DNA from: Sistotremastrum niveocremeum HHB9708
Taxonomy: Eukaryota > Basidiomycota > Agaricomycetes > Sistotremastrales > Sistotremastraceae
Assembly: GCA_001630475.1 (NCBI GenBank)
Contig: KV419404.1
Coordinates: forward strand, 830,066 to 894,065
DNA length: 64,000 nt
Direction: 5' to 3'
Position numbers and translations under genes: made by a program. How positions within the stretch are numbered: position 1 is the stretch's first letter; each line of letters starts with the position of its first letter. A model generated the notes under the pieces. That model worked only from the letters and a program-made list of their open reading frames with translations, made no database searches and had not been told where the DNA came from. Below, one piece after another: positions 1 to 11,368 of this stretch.

Positions 1-837
1 TCCGAGTCACTGGCATTGATGACTTGGTTGTAACTGCCCTCAAATCGGATACGACGCAACGGCTAATGACGAAGTAGATGTCAAAACTCCTAAATCATCC
101 GAGACCAACCACTGATTACTTACTGTATCACTGCTCCGTTTTCTCTTCAGTCGACGCAATTTCGGCGGTGAACGTTTAGAATCATTGTCATCCTGAATAG
201 CCTGATTAGAGAAATTTTAACATGAGGATGCATGGACGAACGCTTGAGGAACCGGAATCTAAGGCGTCGGCTTGGGCCCGTCGTATGTATTGCACATAAG
301 GATCCGCTGACGTTTTCGATGGTGGCGAGGGGGATTCATCCAGGTCATCAGACGACCAATCTGGTGTTGTGAAGCCGAAAGGACTAGCAAATGGAATCGA
401 GCAACACTCACTCATGGCAACCTTCTTCTTATTCCACACTACGTGTCCGACACCCCAAAGGTTATCCTCGTCTTCTTGCTCCGATGCATGCTTCCAAAAA
501 CTCTTGATTGGCTTTTTCGAATTGAAATGATCGTATGGCTCCCAAGTATTATCCGAGTGGGGGTATCCGACCCACTGTCAGAAGGCGGTCAGAATATGCA
601 TATGAGACACGACAAGACACTGTACTTTGACGTAGTATATCTGTCACGGACTATGAGCAATATGTAAAGGACATAGAGAAGACCGTACCCATTTCTTAGA
701 AGTCACTTTGAGTGCTGGTTGAGCGACCTTCGCCTTCACAATGTATTCTGGGAGATATTCATACGTGTACGAGTTCAGACACTGACTCGCTACTCACCAA
801 CTGCATAGGAGGGCTCTTCTTCTTCTGCAGATGACAT
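1..837 (-). CDS. Chromodomain protein (3' part missing, runs off left edge)
   Basis: The protein begins with a short acidic stretch (MSSAEEEEPSYAVGEYIV) and enters a chromodomain at once. The domain is assembled from three exons joined by introns of about 50 nt: EYIVKAKV, then YYVKWVGYP, then SDNTWEPYDHF. The Tyr of EYIV, the Trp of VKW and the Tyr of VGY match the aromatic cage that holds methylated lysine in HP1-type chromodomains. After it come an acidic region, a Ser/Pro-rich linker and a basic segment (KLRRLKRKR) reached through another intron, and the frame is still open at base 1. Family knowledge suggests binding of methylated histone H3 in heterochromatin. Whether a chromoshadow domain follows cannot be seen. 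An upstream in-frame extension exists, but the acidic start at 837 is typical of the family. It is in tandem with PAF1, about 230 bp downstream of it. Confidence 0.75.
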
Positions 838-1064
838 CGGTGTCTTCACCGGTTCGATAGGGTTGAGATTCAAGATGTGTAAGGAAGGAAGTTGCTTGGG
901 AGGTTGAGAGGGCAAGTGAGCTGACTCAGCAGCTGGCTTAGTGGTTCGTCGGAATGTTCCTAGAATGGAAGTGATCCGCGGCAAATACAAGAAGTGTGAC
1001 GTATGTATACAGAATGCACGAATACTAGTAGTGTTACGCGTCTATCAGTACAGGTAAAGGCGCT

Positions 1065-2578
1065 CTACACCTCAACACGATGTGGTGACTTGACATCGAC
1101 TTTAATATCTTCGGTCTCCACTTCGCCCTCCGCGTCTTGTTCCACACGAATTAAGTAGTGGGGATCTGTGACTTCCAGCAACGTTTCCTCGCGTTCCTTT
1201 ATCTCTTCGGATTCGAATGGTCGATGCGTCAGTTTGATAGCATCCCATCTTTCCGAATTACCCTATAAGAAAGTCAGAAAAGATTTCCTGAATGAACTGG
1301 ATATTTCTCACCATAACTCGCTTTTTCTTGAGGTTGATCTTACGTTCAATGCTTTTGTAGTATGCACCTCTTTTACGTCGAGTTGATTTAATAGCATTAT
1401 CTCCATCGTCCATCACGAGTAAGAACTCGTTCGAGACGTCTTGCTCGATCTTGACGGTATCGTAGTCTCGCACGAAATGGAAAACGGTAGGCTGGCACAT
1501 ATTGTCAGAGGGCGCGAGAAAAATTCTGCCAGATCTTACTTCATCGAGAGGGGCGGTTACTTCTGCAGCTCTTTGAGATGCCAAATTTGCCACATCCTCG
1601 TCGTCCTTTACCAGGTAATAAGCCAAGTAGTGATCACCTTCAGAAAATGTCGGACGCAAAATCGAACAATTTAGTCGAGGGTCAATTTCCTACGAGACTT
1701 GTGAGAACGATGTCAATGGATTCGATCGGACTCACATCAAGCGGTCTATCCCCTGGTCTTTCTGAGAACTTAAACAAGTCATACGAGTTCGCCCAGATTT
1801 CAGCGTCTGGTAGAATATCCCATGATTCCACCGGTTTGAGATGAGGTTTCCCAGGGTACTTGACCTTCGAAAGGTCGAATGGCTCTGCCGAGGGAGGGAA
1901 GGAGGCTTCAATAGTGGCAATTTGGGCGGGAAGGGAAACATCAATGGGAGCTTCCTGCTTGCTATTTCAAGAAGTGAGGACGAGTTCCACTGAGATGTGA
2001 AGCTCTACGCACGCATCCATATTTGACGATGATCTATGTGATGCTTCTCTGCTGATATACTCCGTCCTTCGCAACCAGGGAACGTATGTTGTCGTTGAGG
2101 TGGCTTTCGCAGGCGTGTAGGACGAGGAAGAATTGGCGTATGAGGAAGGAGGGGGAGCAGTCTCTGACGCTAACCATGCGTCTTTTGGATCTAGTGTAGG
2201 AAGATTGTTGATATCGGGACATATGTCTGCCAGCTCGTTAGTGCATAGGAAACCACTGAAACGGAACTGGAGCACCGACCTGTGTGATCACCGTTCTCCA
2301 TCCAAAGAGATGGAAAATGGGCCAGGTCCAGAGGCATACCGCACTCAGCGTCGACAATCATTGGTAAAGGAGTCTCATTTGCCAACGCGTTTGTGAAGTC
2401 GAGTTTGGTAAACCGCTGAGGATTTGTAGGGATGTTCAGAAGCTTTGGAGGACATGGTGGAGGAGGAAGAGGGTTTGTATATCGCACTCGGACAAGGAGA
2501 TCAAGTTTACTATAATGAATGTTCACTATCCTGGGCCCAGCATTCGATGAGTGGGCCTTACCTCTTTTTGACACTCAT
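1065..2578 (-). CDS. PAF1: RNA polymerase II-associated factor 1 (Paf1 complex subunit)
   Basis: Core subunit of the nuclear Paf1 elongation complex, which travels with RNA polymerase II and supports histone H2B ubiquitination and H3 methylation. The diagnostic N-terminal block LLVRVRYTNPLPPPPCPPKL is present, followed by PDINNLPTLDPKDAWL, a central block IWANSYDLFKFSERPGDRP, and DHYLAYYLVKDDEDVA. Six exons give about 420 residues, close to the usual family size. The start is a tiny first exon coding MSVKK: an intron opening with gtaagg right after it joins to the SKLDLLVRV exon. Reading straight through that intron would give an unlikely N-terminus with no ATG. The last exon ends with an acidic region (RVEQDAEGEVETEDIK) and then SPHRVEV. 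It is shorter than animal PAF1 because the long Ser/Asp-rich tail is missing, as in many fungi. Confidence 0.93.
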
Positions 2579-2821
2579 GGTGAGTGGTGTTTGTATGTGT
2601 TTACCAAAAGCTTCAACTTTAGTCTTCAAGCTCGACCGACCTCGGCAGGTGCATGTGACATCGTTCGCATACGCAGACATTTAGATTAAGGTGTGTGCAG
2701 TTCGTGTATGAGAGCACAGATTCCAATCCCAATAATAAAAACTCAAAGCTCAACTACGGTCGTACCTACGAATGAATGAAGAAAGGGGTATTATTTACAA
2801 TTCCGGTAACAACTTTTAGTA

Positions 2822-5749
2822 TCAGATCAACGACACAGGTGCATTCTGTTGCTGCTGAGGCTGCCCAAACATGTTTGAATTGCCACCCTGCGGGAACGGG
2901 TTCCCGGTTCCAAGAGAGGCGGCAGCACTTTTACCGAAAGAACTCGTCGGCTGGAAAGGTGGGGGTAACGACGACGATGGGGAGAGTGTGGAAGTAAAGG
3001 AAGGGAACGAGTTACTGGAAGGAAGGGGAGGGGCGGCAGAAGGATTGAGCATCGAAGCTCTGAATGGATTCGCTACCCCACCTCCCGTTATCTGCGGTCT
3101 CAAGCCAACGCCAACTGTAGAAGTCGTGTTCTGTCCCGTTCCGAACGTGGTAGAGAATGATCCGGTCGGATTAGAATTCACATTAGAGTTGAGAGCACCG
3201 AACCCTGTGGGCTGGGATGAAAGCCCTCCGAAGTACGAAGTGCCTTGCGCTGAGTTGGACGCAGAATTGGAGGCGGAAGGGAGCGATTGCGAGCTTGGTA
3301 AAGGTAGGCCACCTGCACCAGCCGGTGTGGCTGGGTTGGAGCCAGGGATGGATGGTAGAGCTTCTAAGAGGCTGGCTCCGAATGATGATGAGGGCTTGAA
3401 AGGCTTTATGCCTCCAAAGCCAGTCTGTTGTGGTTGAAGAGGTGCGGGTGCGCTATCTGGAGAGGAATTGAACGCATTCTGTCCACCGAGGAATGAAGAG
3501 TTTGCTGTGGATTGACTTCCCAGCGTCGTCGGCGCTGTTGACCCAGTTGTCGTGCCGCCGGTCGCAAAAGACGAGGCAAGACTTGACATCCCTGTGAACG
3601 CCGAGGACAGGGGTGATGTATTGCTCCGATGCGGGGGAGAAGCGGAACCCGCGTTAGCGTTCGAGTTGGGGTCGTTTGCTTGAGAGCTGAATTGGTTGAA
3701 ATTTCCTGTCGCTAATTGATTCAGCGTTGGAGGCTGAGGAACAGGTGGCGCCGGAGCCACAGGGATACCAAATGGATTGCGACTACCAGTCTGGTGAGAA
3801 ACGAGAGGCTTCGCAGTTGGCTGCTGCTGCTGCAATGTGGTAATGGGAGTCGATTGAGGTCTGGGAGGACCTTCTGGCGACTTCGGCCTCGAAAACGCAG
3901 GAGTGTACGCGCTCTGAGGTTGAGTAAATGATGGGACAGCCGGAGGTGCGGGTGCTCCCATGCCAAACGGATTGCCCGCGCTTGGATTGGCAAAGTTGGG
4001 CATTCCGGTGCTCTGAGGGAAAAGCATGCTCTGTCTGAATGGATTCCCCGTGGGCTGAGCTTGCAAGAAGCCACCCGATTGACCCTGGAATGGTGATCCG
4101 GTTTGTTGGGGAGCCAGGAAGGGTTGCGGCTGGAAACCCGTAGGCTGAGGAATCATGCCCGTAGGCTGGGCAGCGAAAGGAAATGGTCCAGCTCCGGTCA
4201 TCATCATCGATTGCCGGTTGGCGAAAGGATTGTGTTGAGATTGCTGTTGGAAATAATTCGACGACGGACTGTTAGTTTGGGGATTAAAGATTGTTGACTG
4301 TTCCTGCTCAATAGACTTAAAGAAGTCGTCGGCATTGTTGTTGTTCGGGGTGGAGCCAGAGGCACCTCGTGGCATTGGGTCCTGGAATTTGATAGAAGGG
4401 CCCGATTTTGGTTGATCGGCTGGGTGGATGTCAACGACGTGATGGCAGACAGCCTTGGGGGAGTACTCACGCTTCTTCAAAGCCGATTTCGGGGCCGACT
4501 TCCCGTTGCTATCAGCGGCCTGTTTCGTCGTCTTATACTCTATTCTGTTCTGTTCGAAGTTAGGGTCGTTCAAATATTCTTCTAGTGAACCCGCTAGAGA
4601 AACTGGAGCCTGTGACGCAGTCCATCAAATGGCATAGACTAGCAAAGGAACGGAACGTACGTGCTTCAAATTCGGGATGGAAACGTTCAATAAATTCTGG
4701 AGTTTGCGCCCGATGGCAAGGTAATCGACCACACGTTTAGTTTGACTGCAAAAATGACGATAGAGGGCCAAAGCGCTCGTGGCATCCACGTGGGACATCT
4801 CGAAGTAATGTTCAAGGACGTTGATGACGCCTTCGTTGCAGGCTTGGAACAGAACGAGCAAGTCTTTCAGTAGCATCCGGAGCGCGGACAAGACGAGTTC
4901 GTCTTCTAGATCATCCTCGTAGAACTGTCGCCGTCATCAAAATCAGGACGATAAGAGAGATTCAGGATCCAAGGACGCACCTTGCATTCCAGCAACGCAT
5001 CAATCTGTTTCTGTACGATTTTCGTCTCCCTCAAAAGGCCTTTCTCCACAGTCATGACCTTCAGCTTTCTCCCGGCGATAGTCTTGCTCCTCGTAAGCGA
5101 ACCATTGCTCCCGCTGCCCGCCATGCGTCCATTTTCGGCCTGATTTACCAACATGTCTCGATTGCTTTCCGATTGAACACGAATGGCATCATGTTTAAGT
5201 TCACGATAAGCCTTTATCCGGGTATCCATATATTTAGCGTAGCGTTGGAGATTCTCGGGGGCGCTGTACCCTGTGCAGAAGTGTTCAGCTCAGAACCGAT
5301 GACTATACTTATGAAAACGCACCTTCCCATTGTCCGTTGAATACATTGCTCAGTTTCAGCACTTCTGACGACGTGAGAGAAGTCAGGACATTGTCGGTTG
5401 AGCCCGTTCGAACCATGGTGTGGAGTACGATCATCGCCTTGAAGACAATCTAAAGAACGGTTGTAAGGTGACGCCTAGACAAAGAGATAGGCATTGCGTA
5501 CGATGGCATTCGGTTCTTTGAACCTAGGAGCCAATGCTCTACAGACATCGTGAACAGCACCGTCATCGGACCAAGTTGCTGCAATGATTGGATCCAGGTA
5601 CTGCCAACGGTTGAGCGAAGAGTATGGGACTGGATGGACTAGCGTACTTTTGCCTTCGGAGGGGCATGCTTGGGCTTGCAGGCCAACTTGACCACTTTTT
5701 CATAGGATGAGCCCGAGTTCATGTTGGTGGATTGGCCGCTTAGCACCAT
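2822..5749 (-). CDS. YAP1801/YAP1802 homologue: AP180/CALM-type endocytic adaptor with ANTH domain
   Basis: Clathrin adaptor that binds PI(4,5)P2 at the plasma membrane through its ANTH domain and recruits the endocytic coat. The N-terminus reads YEKVVKLACKPKHAPPKAK and continues through YLDPIIAATWSDDGAVHDV, the classic ANTH start, including the Lys-rich lipid-binding patch. ANTH covers roughly residues 15-290 over five to six small exons, ending near APVSLAGSLEEYLNDPNFEQ. The remaining part, about 590 residues, is one long exon rich in Gln, Pro, Ser and Asn. It holds six NPF motifs (for example HNPFAN, GNPFRQ, ANPFRA), which bind EH domains of Pan1/Ede1-type partners, and many QPTG or QQTG repeats. 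The last residues are NAPVSLI. The total is somewhat under 900 residues. The start was chosen because it is the first ATG in frame with the ANTH block. Confidence 0.93.
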
Positions 5750-5930
5750 GGGACCATATCCATTCTTGGCCCTGAGAACACACTTCCGCACTCAGCTTGA
5801 ACCTTATTCTGTCATGCGCTCAAACGTGCATACTAGTACTGTAAATCCATGTGGTATATTCAAATAGGCAAAATGAGAGAAATTAATCAAGGTGAAAAAG
5901 CAAAGTCAGGAAATTCTGGGCAGTAAATAA

Positions 5931-7333
5931 TTAGAAATCTTTGGCTTCACCGCCATAGCGTTCGGGCAGCTCGCTCTTATCGATGACCGGAAGTAGTTCT
6001 TTGCCAATAGCATGCGAACCTGTTCCGACTACAGACATCTTGGCAATAGTCGCCGCAGGCAGGAAAGCTTTGAAAGCCCAAAATAACCAAGACATAATGG
6101 TGGGAACGTTTACGAAGAATTTCTTGTACTGCGGGGAAGCTCAGGAATGTCGTAGCATGATCGACGATCGAAAACCCTTACCAGGAGCTCCGGATAATGG
6201 CTTTGGAACACATTTGTGGCTTCTGCGACGGCCCTCTTTGATTCCGGCGTTCGACTTCCCATGCCGACCCCCAAATAATCTAGAAAGGTGTAAGTTTCTC
6301 TCGGAATGACATCGAATGAGCTCCATCCATACCGTGGATTTGAACAGTCTGGTCGATTGTCTCAAAATCTAGAAGCAGGACACTCCTTTCCATCAGGGCA
6401 ACTCTCCATCTGCTCCCAACTCAGTATTACAGACTTAAGAGACGTCTAGCGCAAATGCATACCGCATGAATCGATCAGTATCCCGAAATATTTCCTTGAG
6501 ATCTTGGTTTCCACCGTACATGTTGTAGCTGGAGCATAGATGAGATCATGTCCGAAATAAATTAAAAAGGAGCGGACATCACGGGGCGACCGCCTTTATC
6601 CTTCCCGTAAATTCGACCAAGAGATCCAAAGACTTCCTCGGGGAATTGTTCTTGGAGGGCTTCATCGACTTTGAATTCCTCTCGCCATCGGATTGCTGAG
6701 TTGAAGTTATTAAGCAACTGACAAGTTCTAAGTGACGACTAGGAACGCACTGTTTACGATCATACGCCCCGCTTCTTGAACGCTCAAGTTTCTACGGATG
6801 GTGAGTGAAAGATCATAAAATTAAACAACGTTGCGGTCTACCTTGCCCTAAGAAACTTCATGAGGACCACGCTCTCCTTGGCAGTCTTGACGCCATCCAA
6901 ATTGAGCTCGACACCCCACAACTTGACGCTAGTAGGGACTTTGCTGGGCTCGTCGGCATACGAGTCTTTCAATAGTTGGGGTAGGGTAGCCTGTACGTAG
7001 ATTGAAATCCTGCTAAGAAAGATGAATCCGCGGCGGTCGAACGTGCTAACCCTGAAATCACGCAATGCCGCCCACTCTTTCTCAGTGAACTTCTGAGTGA
7101 GAGCATTCTGAGGCTCAGGTTGTTCTGGCACCGAATTGGGTTGTGCTCCGACTTTGGCCTCTGCGACGACCTGTAATGTATAAGACTATAGGGTCAAGCT
7201 GGGCGGCCAGGGTTTTGCTCACTGGTGCGGGACCCTCAGCAGGAGCAGGCTGTGGCGCTGTTTCAATCATGGCTGGGACGGGTGGGATTTGACCAGCAGT
7301 AGCGGCAGCAGCAGGCAGATCAGTGGAAGCCAT
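5931..7333 (-). CDS. SFH5: Sec14-like CRAL-TRIO protein, SFH5 type
   Basis: Member of the Sec14 family, small cytosolic or ER-associated lipid/ligand transfer proteins. Yeast Sfh5 is the closest named relative; it was described as a phosphatidylinositol transfer protein and later as a haem binder. The N-terminus is a low-complexity Ala/Pro segment (MASTDLPAAAATAGQIPPVP). Next come the CRAL-TRIO N-lobe (TEKEWAALRDF; VKLWGVELNLDGVKTAKESV; VLMKFLRARNLSVQEAGRMI; TIRWREEFKVDEAL) and the CRAL-TRIO core (RPVTYNMYGGN; YKKFFVNVPTIMSWLFWAFK), ending in PERYGGEAKDF. The PERYGG ending is the usual Sec14-family C-lobe signature. The gene has about seven exons and roughly 350 residues. The KLWGVEL block favours SFH5 over SEC14 itself. 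A MITE begins 102 bp upstream of the start codon. Confidence 0.88.
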
Positions 7334-7435
7334 GGGTATGGTGATGCTTAAGCTTAAAAGCAAGGGATGAGGCGGAAGAAGGGCTCATTTAGGGTACACG
7401 CATTGTTCCCACGCAGTTATCAGATTACGACTTTA

Positions 7436-7824
7436 TTGCCGTTTTCATAAAGGTTGAAACTCCGCTCGGTCGCGCGAGTTTCAGCCGTTGAGAGAGAATC
7501 GACGATTGCAAGAGAACTAGAGCAGCTACGATCAAGAGAATATTTTTCGCGGAAACGTCGAGATAGCATGCATCTTTTTAAAATTAAATGGCATGGCTAG
7601 ATGTAATATCTCAAGAAATAAAATTTTGAGGCAGTTTTGTCAAATCATGCATTTCTGGATGGACTTCTCCAGTGATAATTTATTTCGCTCAGTGGTAGCT
7701 ACAGTATCCCGCCAAAATTGTTCTTGTATTTGTAGCTACTCTCGTTCTCTCGCAATCATTCATTCTTCCCAAACGGCTGAAACGCGCGCGACGAGCGGAG
7801 TTTCAACTTTTACGAAAACGGCAA
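7436..7824. mobile_element. MITE (389 bp) with ~120-bp terminal inverted repeats, TA target site
   Basis: The first 94 bases (TTGCCGTTTTC...GCAGCTAC) match the reverse complement of the last 93 bases (7732-7824) at roughly 85%. Weaker similarity continues about 30 bases further inward on both sides. Both ends are flanked by TA (7434-7435 and 7825-7826), which fits a TA target-site duplication as in Tc1/mariner-related elements. The 150-bp centre has no coding potential, so this is a non-autonomous DNA element. It sits in the shared upstream region of SFH5 and RTC4. Confidence 0.85.
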
Positions 7825-8658
7825 TATTCAACTCAAAACTCAAGGAAAAATCAACAAGTCATACGTCGCCGAAACCGTACAGACTGTATTATCTTGAGTG
7901 CTTCCAAGGACGTTTCAGGATGCATATCATTAGCGGTAAAGCAATGACAAGTATAATTATTGCAGCCATCAACGCCGTTAACGTTGGCCCCGGCCGGCAT
8001 CAATTGCAATTGCTTCTCAGACCCTTGGCCAGCGAATGCACGGAGCTATGCTGTGGTATGCAAGATTGCACGAACGTACTGGTTGTTCGACAGCAAAAAT
8101 AAATCAGAATTTCTCGAGGCTCGGCAAGCGTAGGGAATTTTCTGGCACCGGTCGTTCCCCGCGAATGTGCTTTCAAGCTTCAAGCTCAAGAAATGAACGG
8201 GAATTACTAGTATTTCGATCACGGGCATTTCAAACAAACTTCTGAGTTAAGGGTAAGTTGGGTCACATGTCAACTCTGCAGATAATTTTGGAGGAGACAC
8301 GAGGCTGATGCATGTGAAACGTTCGGCGCAATGACTGAACGTCAGCATCGCGATACGAATTTGAGCAGCTACCAATACCAGTAAGGAAAAGACCCTCACT
8401 AAATATCCTGAACACAGGGGGCCTCAATCGAGAAGTGGAATACGCCATTCCAAGTCGACCAATTAAAAGAATGAGACGGTTGAAAGGACGGCCGGAATGG
8501 ATCGGAAATTCACTCTGAAACGTCCGTACGCGTTATTGATAAACCAAACAACGCGACCTGGTGGTGTGACTGGTCACGTGACGACCTTCCACTCCCGGCG
8601 TCCCTGTGCTCTCCCTCTCTTTCGCCTCCCACTCGGTCCCCAGGCCCCTCAACGATTC
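7825..8658. other. Intergenic region upstream of the RTC4-domain gene
   Basis: About 830 bp between the MITE and the chosen start of the RTC4-domain gene. The frame is open upstream of that start from about 8497, so a longer N-terminus is possible, but the extra residues look unlike the rest of the protein. I see no other gene, RNA or repeat here. Confidence 0.5.
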
Positions 8659-11157
8659 ATGGAACGCCTTCAGAGAGACCACGGCACTGATGTCAGTCGC
8701 TATCCTCGGCATCAACCTCCCTTTTCCCGCGCCTCTTCCAATCTTGGAGACGACGTCGGGAGCTCTGGTTTCACCATCAAAAAGCCCAAGAACAAGACTC
8801 GACCACGCAGGGTCGAAAGTGATGAAGATGATGAAGAACGTGAGCGCAGGGATTTGAAAGAACTTCGCGATTACGAGGCGCAAAGCAAGCGTTCGAAGAA
8901 TCGCTACCCACCGCAGAAGCCCACTCAGCTGGCACGACCGCGTGCCCCTGAGCCTATTAAAGTCGACGAGTCTTCTGGAGATGAGATGGCTCTTAAACCA
9001 GATATCCCGGACAAGTCTTATAACCGAGTGGACGTTAACATTGACTTCGATGAGCTCCCCGAGCCCGTCCCTAAATCATCCAGTTCCGAGTCATCGTCTT
9101 CGAAATCTTCGATGCTGGCAAGACCGAAGCCTCCGCGGCTAACTCTACGGACGAAGGAAGGACAAGGATCTACACAAGAAACAGTGCGAAAGAGACTGAG
9201 CTCATCAGGTCAGATCTTTCCAGTACGTCGGAGGATTCGGACTCACCATTATTGGATTGCAGTGTCCGAATTCATACCCTTGGGCAATTCGAAAGCTGCC
9301 GCGAGAGACTTTGACAAGCTACCTTCACCATCGATCAAAACCTCCGCTGGCAAATTTAAAACTCCAGAAGCACGCTCTTGTACGACAAAATCCACCGCAC
9401 CCAGATCACCACCCGTTGACCTCACAGAGACCACACCGGTCAAATGTCCGACCAAGGTCGATAAGCAACCTGTGGCGGGTTCTTCGAAGAAGAACAAGGC
9501 AGTTCCCAAATCTCCACCGTTCCTAAGTACCGCGAAACCAAAATCGAAGATGAAGAAAGCGCCCCAGGCCCAACAATTTCCGATGGAGATTCCTTCAAAG
9601 CCAGATTCTACGCCTTCAGTACCTCGGACTGCGCAGCCTTTTCCAGTCTCCCAGAATTCCCAGAATGACGAGAACAGCCCTCCCCCTAGGACTTCGCCGA
9701 AACGGAAGAGGGGTGAACCTTATGGATCGTCTAACAAGCACGCGAAGAAGCCTTCAAATCCAGTAGAACTCCTAGCAATGGAGAAAAGTTCTAAAGCATC
9801 TGCATCCAAGCCCGATCGTGTTGCAGAGGCTTGGAAGCTCTCGCCAAGGAGACCTAATCTGCCTGACCTCAGCGATTCTGACAGAGATGTGTAAGTCGAG
9901 GTTCGCAAGGAATTTCTAGCGCTGAACGCCCTTTCAGCTCGATAGAACCCGAATTCTCTTTCACTCAAATCGTTGGAGCACGTCGTGAGTAGCAACGCTA
10001 GCAACGCGTGTCTCTTCTCACATTTTGTGCACAGACGACCCAAACACACTGTGTCCTTTCTGTGACGAAGTTATGCCTGAGCAGCCTTCGGCGCATCTCC
10101 TTCATCTGATCAAGCTGGCTAGAAAACGAGCTCGCCCCGACCCTCGTCATACTAATTCTCTTGGTCTGAGAGCACCTATAACATCCTACGTCGATGTGTG
10201 CACGCGACATGAATTCGAGAAAGTTCAGGTACCTCGAGCCCAGGCGAAAGGCTGGCCTGCGCATATCGACTTTGATGGTTTGCCTGCTAGAGTGCAAACC
10301 CTCAAGTCGGATCTTGATCGAATCAGTCTCAACCCTTCTGCGAGTTCATTCTACTCCGAGCTGAAGAGTGACATCGACAAGAAAGGCAAGGCTAGTGTCA
10401 CGAGTGCTGGGGCACAATTTGCACTATTCGAGCGGTCACAGCCCGGCTAGTGAGCCCATTTTCTGGTTCATATCTACGGAACGTTGACATAGATTAAAAT
10501 AGTTACGGCGAACGAGGCTCATCAATCATTCATCATTGCTTGTTGGCGACATACCCACCTAGCTCTTTCGACCTGGACATCATCTTTCCTCTCACATCCA
10601 CCGAGTTCACACAGAACGTCTTACTGCCGGAGACCGCTACCCGTCTGATCATGGACGACATGGACGCCGATTACGAAGATGCGATTAAAACCTTGCGCGC
10701 CAGCGGCAAATACGGAGTCACCATGTTCCCCTCTCTAGAGGTCGACGATGTGGTCGACAAAATTCTCGCGTCTGATACCAGAGAACGCCTCTTCAATCAG
10801 GAAGACGAGGATTGGGTCGACCCAGACGCGAAAGAAGCGAAGCGGCAGAAGACAGAAGAAAAGGTCAAGGGTAAAGGTAAGGCAAAGGCCAAATCGAATA
10901 GGATGGATACCAGCTCTCCGCCACCGATGTCGGACGATCGACCCAGACCCGTGCCACGACCTAGGCCTGTCCAGAGAGGCAAACCTGCTACAGAGATGAA
11001 ATCAACACCCCTCGCGGCAGTCTCGGAGACCGATTCCGAAGACTCGAGCTCTGATTCTGAGCTCGAATTGCCAGCAGCTATGAGGATGCAGAAACCGACT
11101 GCTGTTGCCCCTGCTGTTGCCCCGAAATTGAAGTACATGGACATTGACTCGGACTGA
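8659..11157 (+). CDS. RTC4: RTC4-like domain protein (restriction of telomere capping 4)
   Basis: The C-terminal half carries the RTC4-like domain: LCPFCDEVMPEQPS, then PRHTNSLGLRAPI, VCTRHEFEKVQVPRAQAKGW, HIDFDGLPARV, FYSELKSDIDKKGK and AQFALFERSQPG. A 52-nt intron then joins to YYGERGSSIIHHCLL, so the domain spans two exons. The CxxC and CxxHxFE residues suggest a metal-binding site. The N-terminal 400 residues are low-complexity and charged (Ser, Pro, Lys, Asp), with basic stretches that could serve as nuclear signals, and the C-terminus is again acidic/Ser-rich (DIDSD at the end). In yeast, RTC4 affects cells with uncapped telomeres; its biochemical role is unknown. The start MERLQRDHGTDVSRYP at 8659 is preferred over an in-frame ATG at 8497. 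A 54-nt in-frame stretch at 9209-9262 has both splice signals. Total about 765-785 residues. Confidence 0.85.
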
Positions 11158-11368
11158 GCGGTCGTGGACATTCTGAATAGGTTCTTCCTATCTTATTTAG
11201 CATTTTGTCATCATGGATCTTCCACTCATCCTCATCATGCATTTATCGCAATAATTATGACTTCTAACAAATATTATCGTCATCCTTCTTTCGAGATGGG
11301 GATAGTGATTATAAGTGAAAAGAATGTGATAAACGGACAAGCGAAAGCAGACAGGATTAGTATTTCGA

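Noticed and set aside
2871-3437. Long plus-strand frame of 188 codons opposite the AP180 gene
   Set aside because: It is the mirror of the Gln/Pro-rich coding region of the endocytic adaptor, whose NPF and QPTG motifs show that the minus strand is the coding one.
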